Origin: Candidatus Methanophagales archaeon
GTDB lineage: Archaea; Halobacteriota; Syntropharchaeia; Alkanophagales; Methanospirareceae
Assembly (NCBI GenBank): GCA_024699715.1
Contig: JANPRD010000005.1
Location: forward strand, 1-64,000
Reading direction: 5' to 3'
DNA length: 64,000 nucleotides
Below are positions 26,964 through 37,865 of the stretch, one piece after another; within the stretch, counting starts at the first letter, position 1; each line of letters starts with the position of its first letter. Under the pieces are notes generated by a model, which saw only the letters and a program-made list of their open reading frames with translations, was not told the origin of the DNA and did no database searches. Made by a program: the position numbers and the translations under genes.

Positions 26964-28646
26964 ATGAAGTATATAGTGGTAACGGGGGGAGTAATAAGCG
27001 GATTGGGGAAGGGAATAACGACAGCATCAATAGGAAGAATACTGAAAGACAGGGGTTATAATGTCGTTCCTATCAAAATTGACCCTTATATTAACATAGA
27101 TGCGGGAACAATGAACCCATTTCAGCACGGAGAGGTCTATGTTCTTGCGGATGGCACTGAAGTAGACCTTGATTTCGGTCATTATGAGCGATTCATGGAT
27201 ATTGAACTGCGGAGAGAGCATAACATCACAACAGGCGTTATTTACCTCGCTGTGATTGAGCGTGAGCGTCGTGGTGAATACCTGGGGCAAACAGTCCAAA
27301 TCATCCCGCATGTCACGAATGAAATAAAGGATAGGGTGAGGAGCGTCGCAGCTCGTTCCAAAGCAGATATATGTCTTGTGGAGATTGGCGGGACAGTCGG
27401 CGACATAGAGAGCATGCCTTTCCTTGAGGCAGTTCGTCAGATGCGCAGAGAGGAGCGTCGTGAGGATTTCCTGCTCGTTCATGTGACTTTAGTTCCGCTG
27501 ACGACGCATGGCGAGCAGAAGACGAAGCCGACGCAACACTCCGTGAAGGCGCTCCGTGAGCTCGGTTTGCAGCCTGATATTATCGTTGCGAGGTGCAAGG
27601 AGCCACTCTCCGCTTCTGTGAAGGAGAAGATTGCGATGTTCTGCGATGTTCAAAAGCGGGATGTGATAAGTGCGCCTGACACTGAGGAGATATATGAAGT
27701 GCCTGCTCTTCTTGAAAATGAGGGTATTTTTGAGCGTATTCGTGAGAAAATGCATCTGAACAGGACAAGAAAGAATAAAGAATGGGAGCGTTTGGTTGAA
27801 AGATGCAGGATTTTGCGTTCAAACGACGCACCGAAGGTGAAAATTGCGATTGTCGGCAAATATACGGGTTTAGAAGACTCTTATTTGAGCATTAAAGAGG
27901 CGATTAAGCATGCTGCGATGCATTTGGGATGCTCTTACGAGAACATCTGGATTGAAGCGGAGGATTTAGAAAATGGGCATCGTGTGAAAGAGATTCTTCG
28001 TGCAGACGGCATTCTAGTGCCTGGTGGCTTCGGAGAGCGAGGAGCGGAGGGTAAAATTAAAGCGATTGAGATTGCTCGTGAGCATAAGATTCCATTCCTC
28101 GGTCTCTGCTTCGGCTTCCAGCTCGCAGTCGTGGAGTTTGCGAGGAATGTCGTTGGTCTGAAAAATGCGAACTCAACGGAATTGTGCGAGGACACGCCTT
28201 TTCCTGTCGTTGATTTGCTTGAGGAGCAGCGCTCAGTTGATAAAAAGGGCGGAACGATGCGACTCGGAAACAGCACTGTCGTCTTGCGTGAGAACTCGTT
28301 GGCGGCGAGCATTTACAACGCAACGAGAATCGTTGAGAGGCATCGCCACCGCTACGAAGTGAATCCCGCATTCGTTGACGCTCTGACAGACGCAGGATTG
28401 ATTTTCTCAGGCACGGATTTGAGCGGAAAACGCATGGAAGTCCTTGAGATGCCCGTGGAGAAGCACCCTTTCTTCTTCGCCGTTCAGTTCCACCCCGAAT
28501 TCCGCTCAAGACCTAACAGACCTTCCCCGCCTTTCAAAGCGTTCATCCTCGCTTGCATGCGCTACCACAACAACACAACAAAACAGAAAAACACTCCCCT
28601 ACAATGCACTCGCTTTAGAAAAATAAAGAAATGTAAGCATGCGTAA
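26964..28646 (+). CDS. pyrG: CTP synthase
   Basis: Makes CTP from UTP and glutamine. The synthetase domain opens with [23 protein letters not shown], followed by [20 protein letters not shown]. The glutamine amidotransferase domain has the nucleophile in [17 protein letters not shown] (a slightly unusual elbow) and the HPEF histidine near the end. 560 residues, slightly long because of a basic tail ([14 protein letters not shown]). GAGAGGG precedes the ATG. Confidence 0.97.
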   Translation: MKYIVVTGGVISGLGKGITTASIGRILKDRGYNVVPIKIDPYINIDAGTMNPFQHGEVYVLADGTEVDLDFGHYERFMDIELRREHNITTGVIYLAVIERERRGEYLGQTVQIIPHVTNEIKDRVRSVAARSKADICLVEIGGTVGDIESMPFLEAVRQMRREERREDFLLVHVTLVPLTTHGEQKTKPTQHSVKALRELGLQPDIIVARCKEPLSASVKEKIAMFCDVQKRDVISAPDTEEIYEVPALLENEGIFERIREKMHLNRTRKNKEWERLVERCRILRSNDAPKVKIAIVGKYTGLEDSYLSIKEAIKHAAMHLGCSYENIWIEAEDLENGHRVKEILRADGILVPGGFGERGAEGKIKAIEIAREHKIPFLGLCFGFQLAVVEFARNVVGLKNANSTELCEDTPFPVVDLLEEQRSVDKKGGTMRLGNSTVVLRENSLAASIYNATRIVERHRHRYEVNPAFVDALTDAGLIFSGTDLSGKRMEVLEMPVEKHPFFFAVQFHPEFRSRPNRPSPPFKAFILACMRYHNNTTKQKNTPLQCTRFRKIKKCKHA

Positions 28647-28682
28647 TATTTATATTGGTTTTGGAACAGTAAAAGAGGTGGA

Positions 28683-29297
28683 ATGGTAACATTAAGCGAA
28701 TTAAAAGAAAAATGCAGGAAATTTGAAGAAAGAGAAGGAAGAGCAAGCTTCTACAAGTTAGCATCTGAAATTAAAGATGACCATCCTTTGCAAGCTGCGG
28801 TAATCATTCTTGCTACTTGGAATCGGGAGATTCCCCAAACGGATAGAAGGTTACAAGGAATTTCTCATTAACTTAAAAGATGCATTAAACTCGTGCAAAC
28901 CATTATTTGACAAGCTTAAAGACAAGGAGTTTAGGACATCAAATTTTGACGAGTTAGCAAATGAAATAAAGGAAATTTACTCAAAATTGTCAAAAATAGA
29001 AGGCGTTAAACATACTGGAGCTTCAAAGATTTTTCATTTGTTTTGTCCAAATTTGATTGTAATGTGGGATGATTGCATAAGAAGAATGTATGGAAAGAAA
29101 AAATGTAGGGAGAATATGGTATTAAAATTGAAGGAAATAATCCGACTTGGCAAGACTTTTTGAACTTTCAGAAACTTATGCAAAAAATATTCGGACACAT
29201 TGACTGGGATGAAAAAGAGAAAACACTACCAAAGGCTATAGATGAGTATAATTATGTAGAATGCCATTTTGAAAGTGAGAAAAGGTTTTGCGAATGA
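28683..29297 (+). CDS. Unknown AT-rich gene, frameshifted twice
   Basis: A protein of about 200 residues is split over three frames. MVTLSELKEKCRKFEEREG...ILATWNRE continues in ORF 28810-29163 (RFPKRIEGYKEFLINLKDAL, GVKHTGASKIFHLFCPNLIVMWD) and then, after about 29150, as NNPTWQDFLNFQKLMQKIFGHIDWDE to a TGA at 29297. Helical, no family recognised. AT content is clearly above that of pyrG and trmY on either side, suggesting transfer. It begins only 37 bp after pyrG. Confidence 0.6.
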
Positions 29298-29306
29298 GTT
29301 AAAGAT

Positions 29307-29918
29307 ATGAGGCAGTTCGTGTTGTATGCACGGAAGGCGGTGACAAGCCCGGATTTCTCTTTGGACGACCTTCCTGGGAGCGGGGGGCGCATGGATTTAG
29401 TTGCTCGCTGTGTTTGCAGCGCCCTTTGGATAAGTCACGGCTTGCGTAGAGATGCTTGCATTCACATCGCTGCATACGGCAGACCGAATCCGCCTGTTGT
29501 CATATCTTTTTACGGCGATAAATTGAGGAATGTCTCGCCTGATGAGCGAAATATCGCATCATGGATAAAAATAGCGCTTGCTTCAAAGCGTAAAAATCCG
29601 GGTATTGCAGTCAGAAGAGGCTTGAGCTTTCAGAAATTGATAGAAGAACTCGCATCTTCAGGTAATTTCTTCTATATTTTGCATGAAGATGGCGTTCCTG
29701 TTGATGATGTTGATTTGAAAGCGGATGCGGTTTTTGTCTTGGGCGACCATCTCGGCATTCCACGCAAGGAAGAAAAATTCGTTGAGCGATTTCCGCATGA
29801 GAAAATCTCTCTCGGCAACATCTCATACTTGGCGTCGCAGTGCATCACAATCATCCACTACGAACTCGACAGACGCTCTCAAAACTCCATTCAGATGAGC
29901 GCTGATTCTTCTCTTTAA
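29307..29918 (+). CDS. trmY: tRNA (pseudouridine54-N1)-methyltransferase
   Basis: SPOUT-class enzyme that makes m1-pseudouridine at position 54 of archaeal tRNAs. The sequence RQFVLYARKAVTSPDFSLDDLPGSGGRMDLVARCV is the family opening, DERNIASWIKIAL is central, and VFVLGDHLGIPRKEE near the C-terminus is the SAM-binding knot. 203 residues, normal. It lies between the two AT-rich segments and itself has the genome-typical composition. Confidence 0.93.
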   Translation: MRQFVLYARKAVTSPDFSLDDLPGSGGRMDLVARCVCSALWISHGLRRDACIHIAAYGRPNPPVVISFYGDKLRNVSPDERNIASWIKIALASKRKNPGIAVRRGLSFQKLIEELASSGNFFYILHEDGVPVDDVDLKADAVFVLGDHLGIPRKEEKFVERFPHEKISLGNISYLASQCITIIHYELDRRSQNSIQMSADSSL

Positions 29919-30050
29919 CTTTATTCAGCCTCGCACAATGCAAACTCTTGCGTCTCCTCAACTTAAAGCTCATCTAAGGTTACTTGGCAAGATTCGGATT
30001 CTTCGTCACTTCTTGTGCCTCTTGATTTACTTCTTGAAATTTTAACGGAG

Positions 30051-32871
30051 CTAAGAATCTCTAAACTCTCTTGTAAGAACATCGTAAAGTTTGTTTAAAT
30101 CAAAGTCAATCTTGAGCATTTTCATAGATATACTGTCAATTTTCCTTTGAATTTCGTCCCTCTCTTTTATTCTTTGGTATAGTGTCTTTGCCTCTAATTT
30201 ACCAATTTCCTCAAATATTTTAACCGCTTTTTTAATTATTGAACTTTTAAGATTATTAAAATCTGGAATGTGAACTAATGACCATATAGGTTTATCGTGT
30301 AGAGTAACCCATGCTCCTCCCACTTCAGATAGTAAAGCCAGTAACTGAACCAGTGTAAAGGAGCTGTTAAGGTATAATACTAAAGCTTTTTTAATTTCAT
30401 CTGAGATGTTTGCATCTAAATTTAACAAAGCAGAGGTCGTTCCTATTACTCTATTTTCACTATAATATGCTAAGTAGCGTATTGTTGCCGTTAAATTGAC
30501 TTTCCTACCAAGCAAAATATTCCCAGCATGATCTCTGTAAGCCTCTCTTATATCTTTGCAAGCCTCATTAAGTTTTTTGGAATTTATTAGTCCTGTGATT
30601 TCTCTGATTTCTTTGGGAATCGCATTCGGCTCAATTATGGCGTATTCTTCTTTATTAGTTAAGTCCATATATTTTACTCCCGCATAAGTTCTAAGAGAGC
30701 AAACTGCCTTATCTTTTTTGACTTTAAAATTTCCTACCATCTCTCGTTCTTAGGATAATTTCATTATCTTTAACATCGTCAATCCAAAAGACTAAACTTG
30801 GAGCTCTTGCTTCATATCTTGAAGTGAACAATTTTCTTGCATACTTCGCAGTTTCCCTATCTCCAATATAAAATCCGGGATTATACTGAAAGATTGAAAC
30901 TCCTAATTTTTCTAAAGTCGGTAAGTGTTTAATTTTCTTAATAAGTTCAAAAAATAATTCAAACCCTTCTATCGTATTAAAAGCTACCAAAGGTTTTAGA
31001 TTTCTTAAGTATCCTGAAATCAAATCTTTAGGCTGCTTTAAAGCTAAGAAGCAATCGTTTTCTTCTTTATCGGTGATGGAACTTCTGAACCTCCCAACAT
31101 CTTTAACAATTTCTTCAATTTCCACATCTTTCAACGATTTCTTGAGAACTATTATTGCTGGATCATATTCTTCCCCCTTTTCCAAGACAACGAGATAATC
31201 TCTAAAAGCTGCCTGCTCACTGAAAAACTCTAAATGACTTTTAACGATATATTTAATTCCGTAACCTTTATTGAGTAAGAAAGACCTTACACTCTCCCCT
31301 TCCCAGTTAAAGAATCCCTCTGGAGCGACAAAAGCTATTTTACCATTTTTCTTCAATATTTTATCGCTTGCAACTACAAAATAAGCCCAATATCCCACTC
31401 TTCCTCTCACATCTTGCATTTTTCTAAGCAATTCTTTCTCTTCATCTCTCAACAGGTTAATAAATCTCTCTCTTCTTGTAAATGGAGGATTCATAATTAC
31501 TAAATCAAAATCTTTCGGAACTTTTCCCTTGCTGACTTCTTTTAACCATTCTTCTAAGGTGAGTTGAGGATTAGTCAATACCATCTTGGAAACTCCATCT
31601 CCCACAATTATGTTAGGCTCAATTGGAATTTCCAAATCTTGCGAGGCTAAATTAATTGAAGCCATGTGAAAGGCAAAATGCATTATATCTATTCCATAAA
31701 TTTGCTTAAGTAATTTCTTATGTAACTTGTGTTTATCCATTCTTGGTGCTAACTTCTTCTTTCTTAAGTATGATTCAACTAACAAAGTTCCAGAACCGCA
31801 AGCTGGGTCTAAAACCTTAACATCCCATTTATCAATTGCCAAGTTAGCAAGTAACTTTGCAGCTTCTGGTTTTGTATAGAATGCACCGAGATTTTTCCTC
31901 GTATTTGGGGGAATAGTTTCACTGTATAATCTTCCAAGCAAGTCTTCTTCAATATGCTGTGGCTTTAAAAATTTTAATGCTTCAATCAATTTGGCAATAC
32001 ATAAGTTTATCCTGTCTTTCTCTGTTTTATACAGAATTGGAATCAAATTCAAGCCAAAAATCTTACTGTATTTCCCACCGACATTTTCAAACAATTTTTC
32101 TAATCTATCAAGTAAATCTTTGGGAGGATTTGAGGGGTCCACTTCTGGTAACCATGGATAATCAAGCTTCTCGGAAATTATGTGATAGAAGAGAATTTGA
32201 TTGGCAAAAATGTAAGAAGCAATGTCAGCTACCAGAAGCTTTGATTCCTCTTCTATTTCCTTTTCAACTCTCTCCCCTCCTAACTCTTCAATAAATAGCT
32301 TGAATAAATCAAATCTACCGATTATTGCCAACGCACTATCGTAAATTGGCTTCTTTGTGATGTGTCTTCTCAGGATTGAAGCCAATTCTCCTATAGATTC
32401 TCTTACTACTCTTACAACAAAATCATAATCAACTTTCGGAATCCTCTCAACTAACCATTCTTCATATCCCCTGTTGAAAACTTCAATAGATTCCACCAAA
32501 GTCATTTCCACATCATCGGATAACCAATCCGTTAAAATTAAGCATTTAACTATGAGATTTTGATAAACACTTTCCAACTCATCTGGATGAACTTGTCTGA
32601 CTTCTCTTGGGAAAAGTATAGCTACAACATTAGACACATTTATTTTCTTAGCCTTTTCATGAGCTTCAGTAATGGCGTCAATTAATTTCCTATCTGAATC
32701 TATCTTTACCTCCGCTAAAACTTTGACTCCGTTTTTCCTTAAAATTAAATCTGGAAATTCTCCCTCTATGGATACCTCCGTCTCGCATTTCCAATTATAA
32801 TTTTCAAATATCTTGCAAAGATGCGGATAAAGTGTTCTCTCGGTTATCCTATTCATAGTTCTCAATAACAT
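30051..32871 (-). CDS. Type IIG-like restriction nuclease-methyltransferase, frameshifted
   Basis: The N-terminal ORF (32871-30724) has a PD-(D/E)XK-like site (EFPDLILRKNGVKVLAEVKI, residues about 38-58), then an N6-adenine methyltransferase with motif I VLDPACGSGTLL and motif IV MNPPFTRRERF. The C-terminal ORF (30740-30051) looks like a target-recognition domain (NLKSSIIKKAVKIFEEI). The two overlap by 17 bp, and removing one T from a TTTT run near 30728 fuses them into about 940 residues (DGRKFKVKKDK). Eco57I-like single-chain enzymes have this plan. AT-rich, so acquired. Could also be two separate genes. Confidence 0.75.
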
Positions 32872-32889
32872 GACTGGATTTAAAAAATA

Positions 32890-32914
32890 TGCTCCGGCCG
32901 GGATTTGAACTCGG
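32890..32914 (-). tRNA. tRNA 3'-end fragment (T arm and acceptor), likely integration scar
   Basis: On the minus strand CCGAG-TTCAAAT-CCCGG is a T arm with one mismatch, followed by CCGGAGC-A, a 3' acceptor strand with discriminator. A matching 5' acceptor GCTCCGG is absent upstream, so only the 3' part exists. Such pieces are left when elements integrate at tRNA genes. It sits right at the start of the restriction-modification gene. Confidence 0.6.
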
Positions 32915-33081
32915 TTTTTCGGCTTGTAGGCACTCCTCCGCCCACTTCCTCATATCCCCTTATTTCACATTTATTAAGCAACAATATTTGAATGCCCAAC
33001 TTCAAACAGCATCGGAAGCGACCTGAACTTTCACCTGCATAGGAGTTAAGAAAGAGAAAGAAAAGAGGGGGGAAGGAAAAG

Positions 33082-33873
33082 TCAGCTCTTCACGAGAAGC
33101 GTTCCTTTCGCCTTTTTCTCGCCGAGGGCGAAGTCTCCCATGTATTTCTTGAATCTTTCGCCGTCAACAGTGACTTCTTCAATGAACTTGAATGTGGGCA
33201 TCATGTCAATCACTTTTCCCTTCACCACAATTTCGCCACCTGTCATGTTTGCTCCGACCATGACTGCGTCGCCTTCAATCACGATTTTACCGCCTTTCAT
33301 GTCAAGACCTGCGAGGATGTCCGCATTTCCGCCGATTTTGATTTCGCCACCCGCCATGTATTGACCGACGCACTCGCCTGCGTTACCATTGACGATGACT
33401 TTGCCACCGGTCATTCCAGTCGTCTCGCCACGGTAGCATGCGCAGAGGTTGTCGCCCGCATTCCCTTCAATTACAAGCGTCCCGCCGTGCATCTCGCAAC
33501 CCGCCCAGCAGTCAGCGTCCCCTCGCACCGTGATTGAACCCCCGCTCATTCTCGCACCGCAGTGCATTCCCACCGAACCCTCTGCAAGAATCTCGCCAGC
33601 GCTCATCTCGTAGCCTATCCGCTTCACCTTCCGCAAGTCGCCCTCAAACACCACTCTCACTTCTTCCGCCTTTGACGCCTCGCCTGAAATGCTCACTTCA
33701 AACAGGCGTTGAACTTCCTCCTGCCGATTCCCCCACCAGAGTTTCGTCGTTTTGACCTCTGACTCACTCTTACCGAAGAGCTTGTCGGGCGTGAGCGGAC
33801 TCACATCCACAGGCACTTCCGCAGCACCACTCCTTAACGCTCCTTCCTTCAACTTGAACCTTATTTCTTGCAT
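33082..33873 (-). CDS. fwdC: Formylmethanofuran dehydrogenase subunit C
   Basis: Right-handed beta-helix subunit related to the C-terminal domain of glutamate synthase. Repeats of the type GGxIxVxGxA are plain (SGGSITVRGDADCWAG, AGGEIKIGGNADILAG, TGGEIVVKGKVIDMMP). In the complex it holds the tungsten/molybdenum and hydrolase subunits together. 263 residues, full length. Last gene of the minus-strand order fwdD-B-A-C, 57 bp after fwdA. Confidence 0.96.
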   Translation of the reverse strand: MQEIRFKLKEGALRSGAAEVPVDVSPLTPDKLFGKSESEVKTTKLWWGNRQEEVQRLFEVSISGEASKAEEVRVVFEGDLRKVKRIGYEMSAGEILAEGSVGMHCGARMSGGSITVRGDADCWAGCEMHGGTLVIEGNAGDNLCACYRGETTGMTGGKVIVNGNAGECVGQYMAGGEIKIGGNADILAGLDMKGGKIVIEGDAVMVGANMTGGEIVVKGKVIDMMPTFKFIEEVTVDGERFKKYMGDFALGEKKAKGTLLVKS

Positions 33874-33930
33874 TTTTCATTCACCTGTTTCTCACACGCC
33901 TACTCACTCTGCTGCCCCTAATTTGACAAC

Positions 33931-35629
33931 TCAACCTCGCATAGGCGCCTTAATCACATACGGATGCGGTGTGTAAGCATCTTGAACGGGGTAGTTTGCG
34001 AGCGAAACGGAGTAGTATTCCTTGAACATACGCTCAAGGTCTGGCATCATTTCATTCATGAGCTCTTCGGGACACTCAGGCTCAACATAAATCGTCCTGC
34101 CCTCTGGTGTTGCAACGATTTCTCCATCTTTGACGACGATTTCACCGCCTTTTATCGTGTATTTTGCATTTAAGAACGCCTTCTGAATGCGAGAAGCATC
34201 CCGCTCTTCTGGCGAAATATCGTAAATTGCGACATCTGCATCCGCACCTGCGCCGAGATGACCCTTTCCATGCTCATGCAATCCCAATATTTTCGCAGAT
34301 GATGCCCTCGTTATGATTGCAATCTCGTAGAAGTCAAGCTCTCTGTCAATTGAAGCGAGAGTAGAGCGCTCAAAAACCGCAGGATGAATCTCATTCAGCA
34401 CCTCATCCCTACGCTTCTTGCTCATCAGCGTTGAAATCAGTATCGGGTAGCCTATGAAAGGACCTGCATTCGGATGGTCAGTCGTAAGCACAACCTTCCA
34501 AGGGTCCTTCACGAGCAAAGCGAGCTCCTGCCCGATTGTCCACTGAATACTGTGAACAGCGTTCTTACCAGAGTAGAGGAAAGGCACAATTCCCGCACCC
34601 GTCTCCAACTCAACATCATGATTCGTCCATTTCCTGCCTGTTAGCTTGTGAAGTGTGTATTCCATAGGACCATCCGCCGTCATTGTTGTAGTATCTCCGA
34701 GAATTACAGAGCCTAAATCTATCGTTATATGCTCATTCTTGTTCACATAATCGGCAATTTCACTCGCCTTAGACTCAAAATCTCGCCAAGTAGTGCCACC
34801 GTAGCAGAAGAATTGTACATGCGTTGCGTGCATCACTTGCCTTTCCTTGCTCGGTTTTATGCCTTTGACGACATCAAAAGTTTTGAGCGTTGTCTCAAAG
34901 TTACCGGGGTGTCCGAGCATGTTACCATGCACATGTATGCTGTGAGGCATCTCAAATCTCTCATTCGCCTCTGCAAGCGCCCTTATTATTTCTGCGGGTG
35001 TGACATCCCAGTGAGGCACCGCATCTTCCAAACCGCAGTTCTTCGCCCAGCCCCACGCCTCTGTTCCTCCGGGATTGACAATTTTAACACCGTAGCCCCT
35101 CGTCGCCTTAATCATCCAAGCGATGTAAGCAGCAAGCATGTCTATGTTCTTCTCTTTCACATATTGCAGCGTCATCCAGTTGTTGTCAAGGAGAGGCATC
35201 GCAGCATTGTCAAGTATGGGCGTATCCACAAGCTCCTCATGTGTGTGTCTCGCCGTGAGAGGAGGCATCGCAGGCTCCATCACGAATGTGTAGCCCATCC
35301 TCGCATATCTGTAGCCAGTGGCGTATGTGTTCGGCACTGAATATCCACTGCAGGGCTTGCAAACGCCTCGCTTCGGCTCTAAACCCCTGCGACCGTCTTC
35401 CGGTCTGAAGAGGCGACCCGCATTCACCTTTCCGCCTGCGATATGCGCATGAACATCCACGCCACCGGGCATCACAACGCAGCCAGATGCGTCTATTACC
35501 TTCGCACTCCTCTCATCCTCGCAAGGATTCCACGATTTTACCGTCACGAATGCAAATATCCATCCTTTCGCCACGCACACCATTTATAGGGTCAAAAACA
35601 ACCCCATTCTTTATTAATAACTCCGCCAT
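33931..35629 (-). CDS. fwdA: Formylmethanofuran dehydrogenase subunit A, frameshifted near the N-terminus
   Basis: Amidohydrolase-fold subunit that condenses formate with methanofuran at a binuclear metal site. The metal motif is GGVDVHAHIAGGKVN, with later TTDHPNAGPFIGYP. The track ORF begins mid-protein at 35583; the real start is ATG 35629 behind GAGGTGAG, giving MAELLIKNGVVFDPINGV...DICIRDGKIVES before the frame shifts near 35520-35526. Since Fwd is essential to this metabolism, a sequencing indel is the likeliest cause. Confidence 0.94.
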
Positions 35630-35668
35630 CTCCTCACTCACCTCATCCACTCTCCACAACACGCCAAT

Positions 35669-36970
35669 TTATTCCCCCTCTTTCGCCTTTATTGCACGCA
35701 CTTCTTCCAAAATCCGCCTTATTATCTCCTCGTCCGTCATGAATTTTGAATCAATAATCTTACGCAAACGCAGCGGGACATTGTCCATGCGATATACGCT
35801 TCCTTCAGCCTCAACACCGCATATCGCCGATGGTATGACGACATCCGCAAACTCCGTCGTGGGATTCGCATACGGGTCTATTTGAATCACAGGTATTTTT
35901 GCGAGGTGCTTCACCGCATCTGCTGGAAAGTGAGATGCCGGGTCAGAAGCAATAATCAGCGCAGCATCGCATTCTTTCCTCACGAGAGCGTCTACTGCTC
36001 CTGTCTCACCGGGATTATACCACGGGTATCCTTGCGACAGGTCCACTGCGAATGGATAGCCGAGCAACCATGTGCATATTTGATTGAATCCATTCACATT
36101 GTAATGACCTCGCATCGGCATAATCGTGCTTTTCGTGTGCAAGTGTGCTGCTCTCGTGAATTCTATCGCATTCACAACATTATTGTGTCTCGCTCCAGAA
36201 TGAGTTACGCCCATTCCGAAGAAAGTGATGACGAACTTCGCATTTTTCACCATTTCTGCAAGCGAAAGCAAATCCTTCTTCGGAACGCCTCCTACTTCCT
36301 CAGGCACGACATCCTCGTGACCTCGCAAGATTGCTCGCAGTGCGGAGAACACCAAATAATCCTTCGTAGGATGCACTCTGATGAACAAATCAGCCATCTT
36401 CGCAGATTTCGTCTCACGAACATCCACAACGACCATCTTCTTGTCCTTCCTTCCGCCCGGCAAGAAGAAGCCTTTCGCAAGGTATGAGTAGCGTTTCATG
36501 TGGTTAGCATGCGCAAAAACGGGATTGGAACCCCAATATATGACCAAATCCGCCCTGTTTTTTATCTGTCCGAGCGTGCAAGAGGGCAATCCGACATCCT
36601 GAATAGCGAGAACTGATGGACCATGGCACACAGAAGCGGTGTTATCTATGATTGCTCCTATCTCAATTGCGAGTTCCACACCCAAACGGACAGCCTCGCA
36701 CACCGTTGAACTCCACCCATACAACAAAGGTCGCCTCGCACTCGCCAAAATCTCCGCCGCCTTCCTTATCGCTTCCTCATAAGAGCATTCTTTAAGAGCG
36801 CCATCCTCCCTTATCGCTGGCTTCTCCATGCGGTGATGTCCCATTATCTTGCTCTTTCCCATCGCACATGCGCCCTTCACTTTCGTTATTTTCCCATCCT
36901 CCACTTCCACTACAATGTCATCGCATACACAACCGCAAAATGGACACAAAACATCCCTGTATTCTACCAT
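35669..36970 (-). CDS. fwdB: Formylmethanofuran dehydrogenase subunit B (W/Mo-pterin catalytic subunit)
   Basis: Molybdopterin oxidoreductase subunit that reduces CO2 to formate (or the reverse). An N-terminal 4Fe-4S motif is CPFCGCVCDD with a later CAMG, and SVCHGPS holds the Cys expected to ligate W/Mo (a selenocysteine in some relatives). 433 residues is normal. It lies 40 bp upstream of fwdA; GAGGTGAG precedes the ATG. Only the cysteine form is seen, with no in-frame UGA. Confidence 0.96.
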   Translation of the reverse strand: MVEYRDVLCPFCGCVCDDIVVEVEDGKITKVKGACAMGKSKIMGHHRMEKPAIREDGALKECSYEEAIRKAAEILASARRPLLYGWSSTVCEAVRLGVELAIEIGAIIDNTASVCHGPSVLAIQDVGLPSCTLGQIKNRADLVIYWGSNPVFAHANHMKRYSYLAKGFFLPGGRKDKKMVVVDVRETKSAKMADLFIRVHPTKDYLVFSALRAILRGHEDVVPEEVGGVPKKDLLSLAEMVKNAKFVITFFGMGVTHSGARHNNVVNAIEFTRAAHLHTKSTIMPMRGHYNVNGFNQICTWLLGYPFAVDLSQGYPWYNPGETGAVDALVRKECDAALIIASDPASHFPADAVKHLAKIPVIQIDPYANPTTEFADVVIPSAICGVEAEGSVYRMDNVPLRLRKIIDSKFMTDEEIIRRILEEVRAIKAKEGE

Positions 36971-37066
36971 TCCCTCTCACCTCTTTACCCGCTATCCCTT
37001 CTCCGCTTCTCCCTTTCATCAACCATCCACTCGCTTCACTCGCTTCTTTCCCCTTGTTCCGTCAAT

Positions 37067-37441
37067 TTACTCCGCATATCTACGCATTAATTCATGAACG
37101 GAAGGCACTTCCTCATCTGTTTCCTCTATTTCCGCCTCTATTCCCTTGAAAAATGGCATTCCCGCACCTTTCGTTTCACCACTCACGACCGCATTCGCCC
37201 AAGGTCCCATCGGAATGAACGCAATTCCTTCGGGGTAGCCCGCTCCTTTCTTCGCAGTCACTACTACCTCGCCAGCAGCAGTCCGCACTCGCACACGCTC
37301 CGAGCCGTCTCCCTTCAAGCCGAGCTTCTTCAAATCTTCTTCGCTTAACTCGCAGACCGCAACCGCATTTTTGTATGCTTCAGAAAGCTTGTTCTCCAAG
37401 TTCGTGCCTTGCTCAATCGTCCTCCCACTTATTAAAATCAC
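37067..37441 (-). CDS. fwdD: Formylmethanofuran dehydrogenase subunit D
   Basis: Molydopterin dinucleotide-binding subunit: LISGRTIEQGTNLENKLSEAY, VRVRTAAGEVVVTAKK and GIAFIPMGPWANAVV are the family motifs. About 124 residues. The track ATG at 37456 lies inside the likely ribosome site (GGGAGGTG), so GTG 37441, giving MILISGRTIEQG, fits homologues better. First gene of the fwdDBAC unit. Subunits E, F and G are not in the window. Confidence 0.93.
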   Translation of the reverse strand: MILISGRTIEQGTNLENKLSEAYKNAVAVCELSEEDLKKLGLKGDGSERVRVRTAAGEVVVTAKKGAGYPEGIAFIPMGPWANAVVSGETKGAGMPFFKGIEAEIEETDEEVPSVHELMRRYAE

Positions 37442-37509
37442 ACGCACACCTCCCATCGCCTCTCAATTCCCACTGAACGCTCTCGCATTTAAATCTTTCG
37501 GATTTTTCC

Positions 37510-37640
37510 GCTCCCCAGTCACCATAGCCCGACCTTCATGTGAAGGCATAGTAAGCCCGCTCTCAACCTGTCCGGGAAGGACATGCACCGGCTACCATTC
37601 GGGTAGCCGCTTGCGACGCCCTAGGCGTGGGGTCTGCCCG
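37510..37640. other. Hairpin-rich gene-free segment, possible structured RNA or IS remnant
   Basis: Several inverted repeats lie close together: CTTCATGTGAAG, GGCTACC-attc-GGGTAGCC, and ACGCCCTAGGCGT. They occupy the promoter side of fwdD and the 3' part of the small ORF at 37592-37858. The GC content is higher than in the AT-rich DNA to the right. A structured transcript or the end of an insertion element are both possible; I cannot decide between them. Confidence 0.4.
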
Positions 37641-37858
37641 CTTTCCTCTTCTTCGTCTTCCTCTCTGGCTTCCATCGCCCCAAGGAGACTACGGAGAGAA
37701 GCATGAGCTTCTTGAAGAATAACTTTTATGTAGAAAGCGATTGCTGAACATTTGTGAGCATCTAAGCCTTTCTCAATCACTTTTATTCCTTTCCTCTCTA
37801 ACTTCTTGAGTGTTCGCCTGAATTTGTGCTGAGGCATGTTTTTAACTTTACGATTCAC
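37592..37858 (-). CDS. Small basic hypothetical ORF
   Basis: 88 residues, basic N-terminal half (KFRRTLKKLERKGIKVIEKG), helical middle, then an acidic run of Glu and a Gly/Arg-rich tail that reads through the hairpin-rich segment. No family recognised. It may be the remains of a mobile-element gene rather than a working protein. Confidence 0.35.
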   Translation of the reverse strand: MNRKVKNMPQHKFRRTLKKLERKGIKVIEKGLDAHKCSAIAFYIKVILQEAHASLRSLLGAMEAREEDEEEESGQTPRLGRRKRLPEW

Positions 37859-37865
37859 CTTTATT

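Noticed and set aside
32891-32990. A complete tRNA on the minus strand
   Set aside because: Only the T arm and 3' acceptor are present; no 5' acceptor strand GCTCCGG was found upstream even when an intron is allowed.
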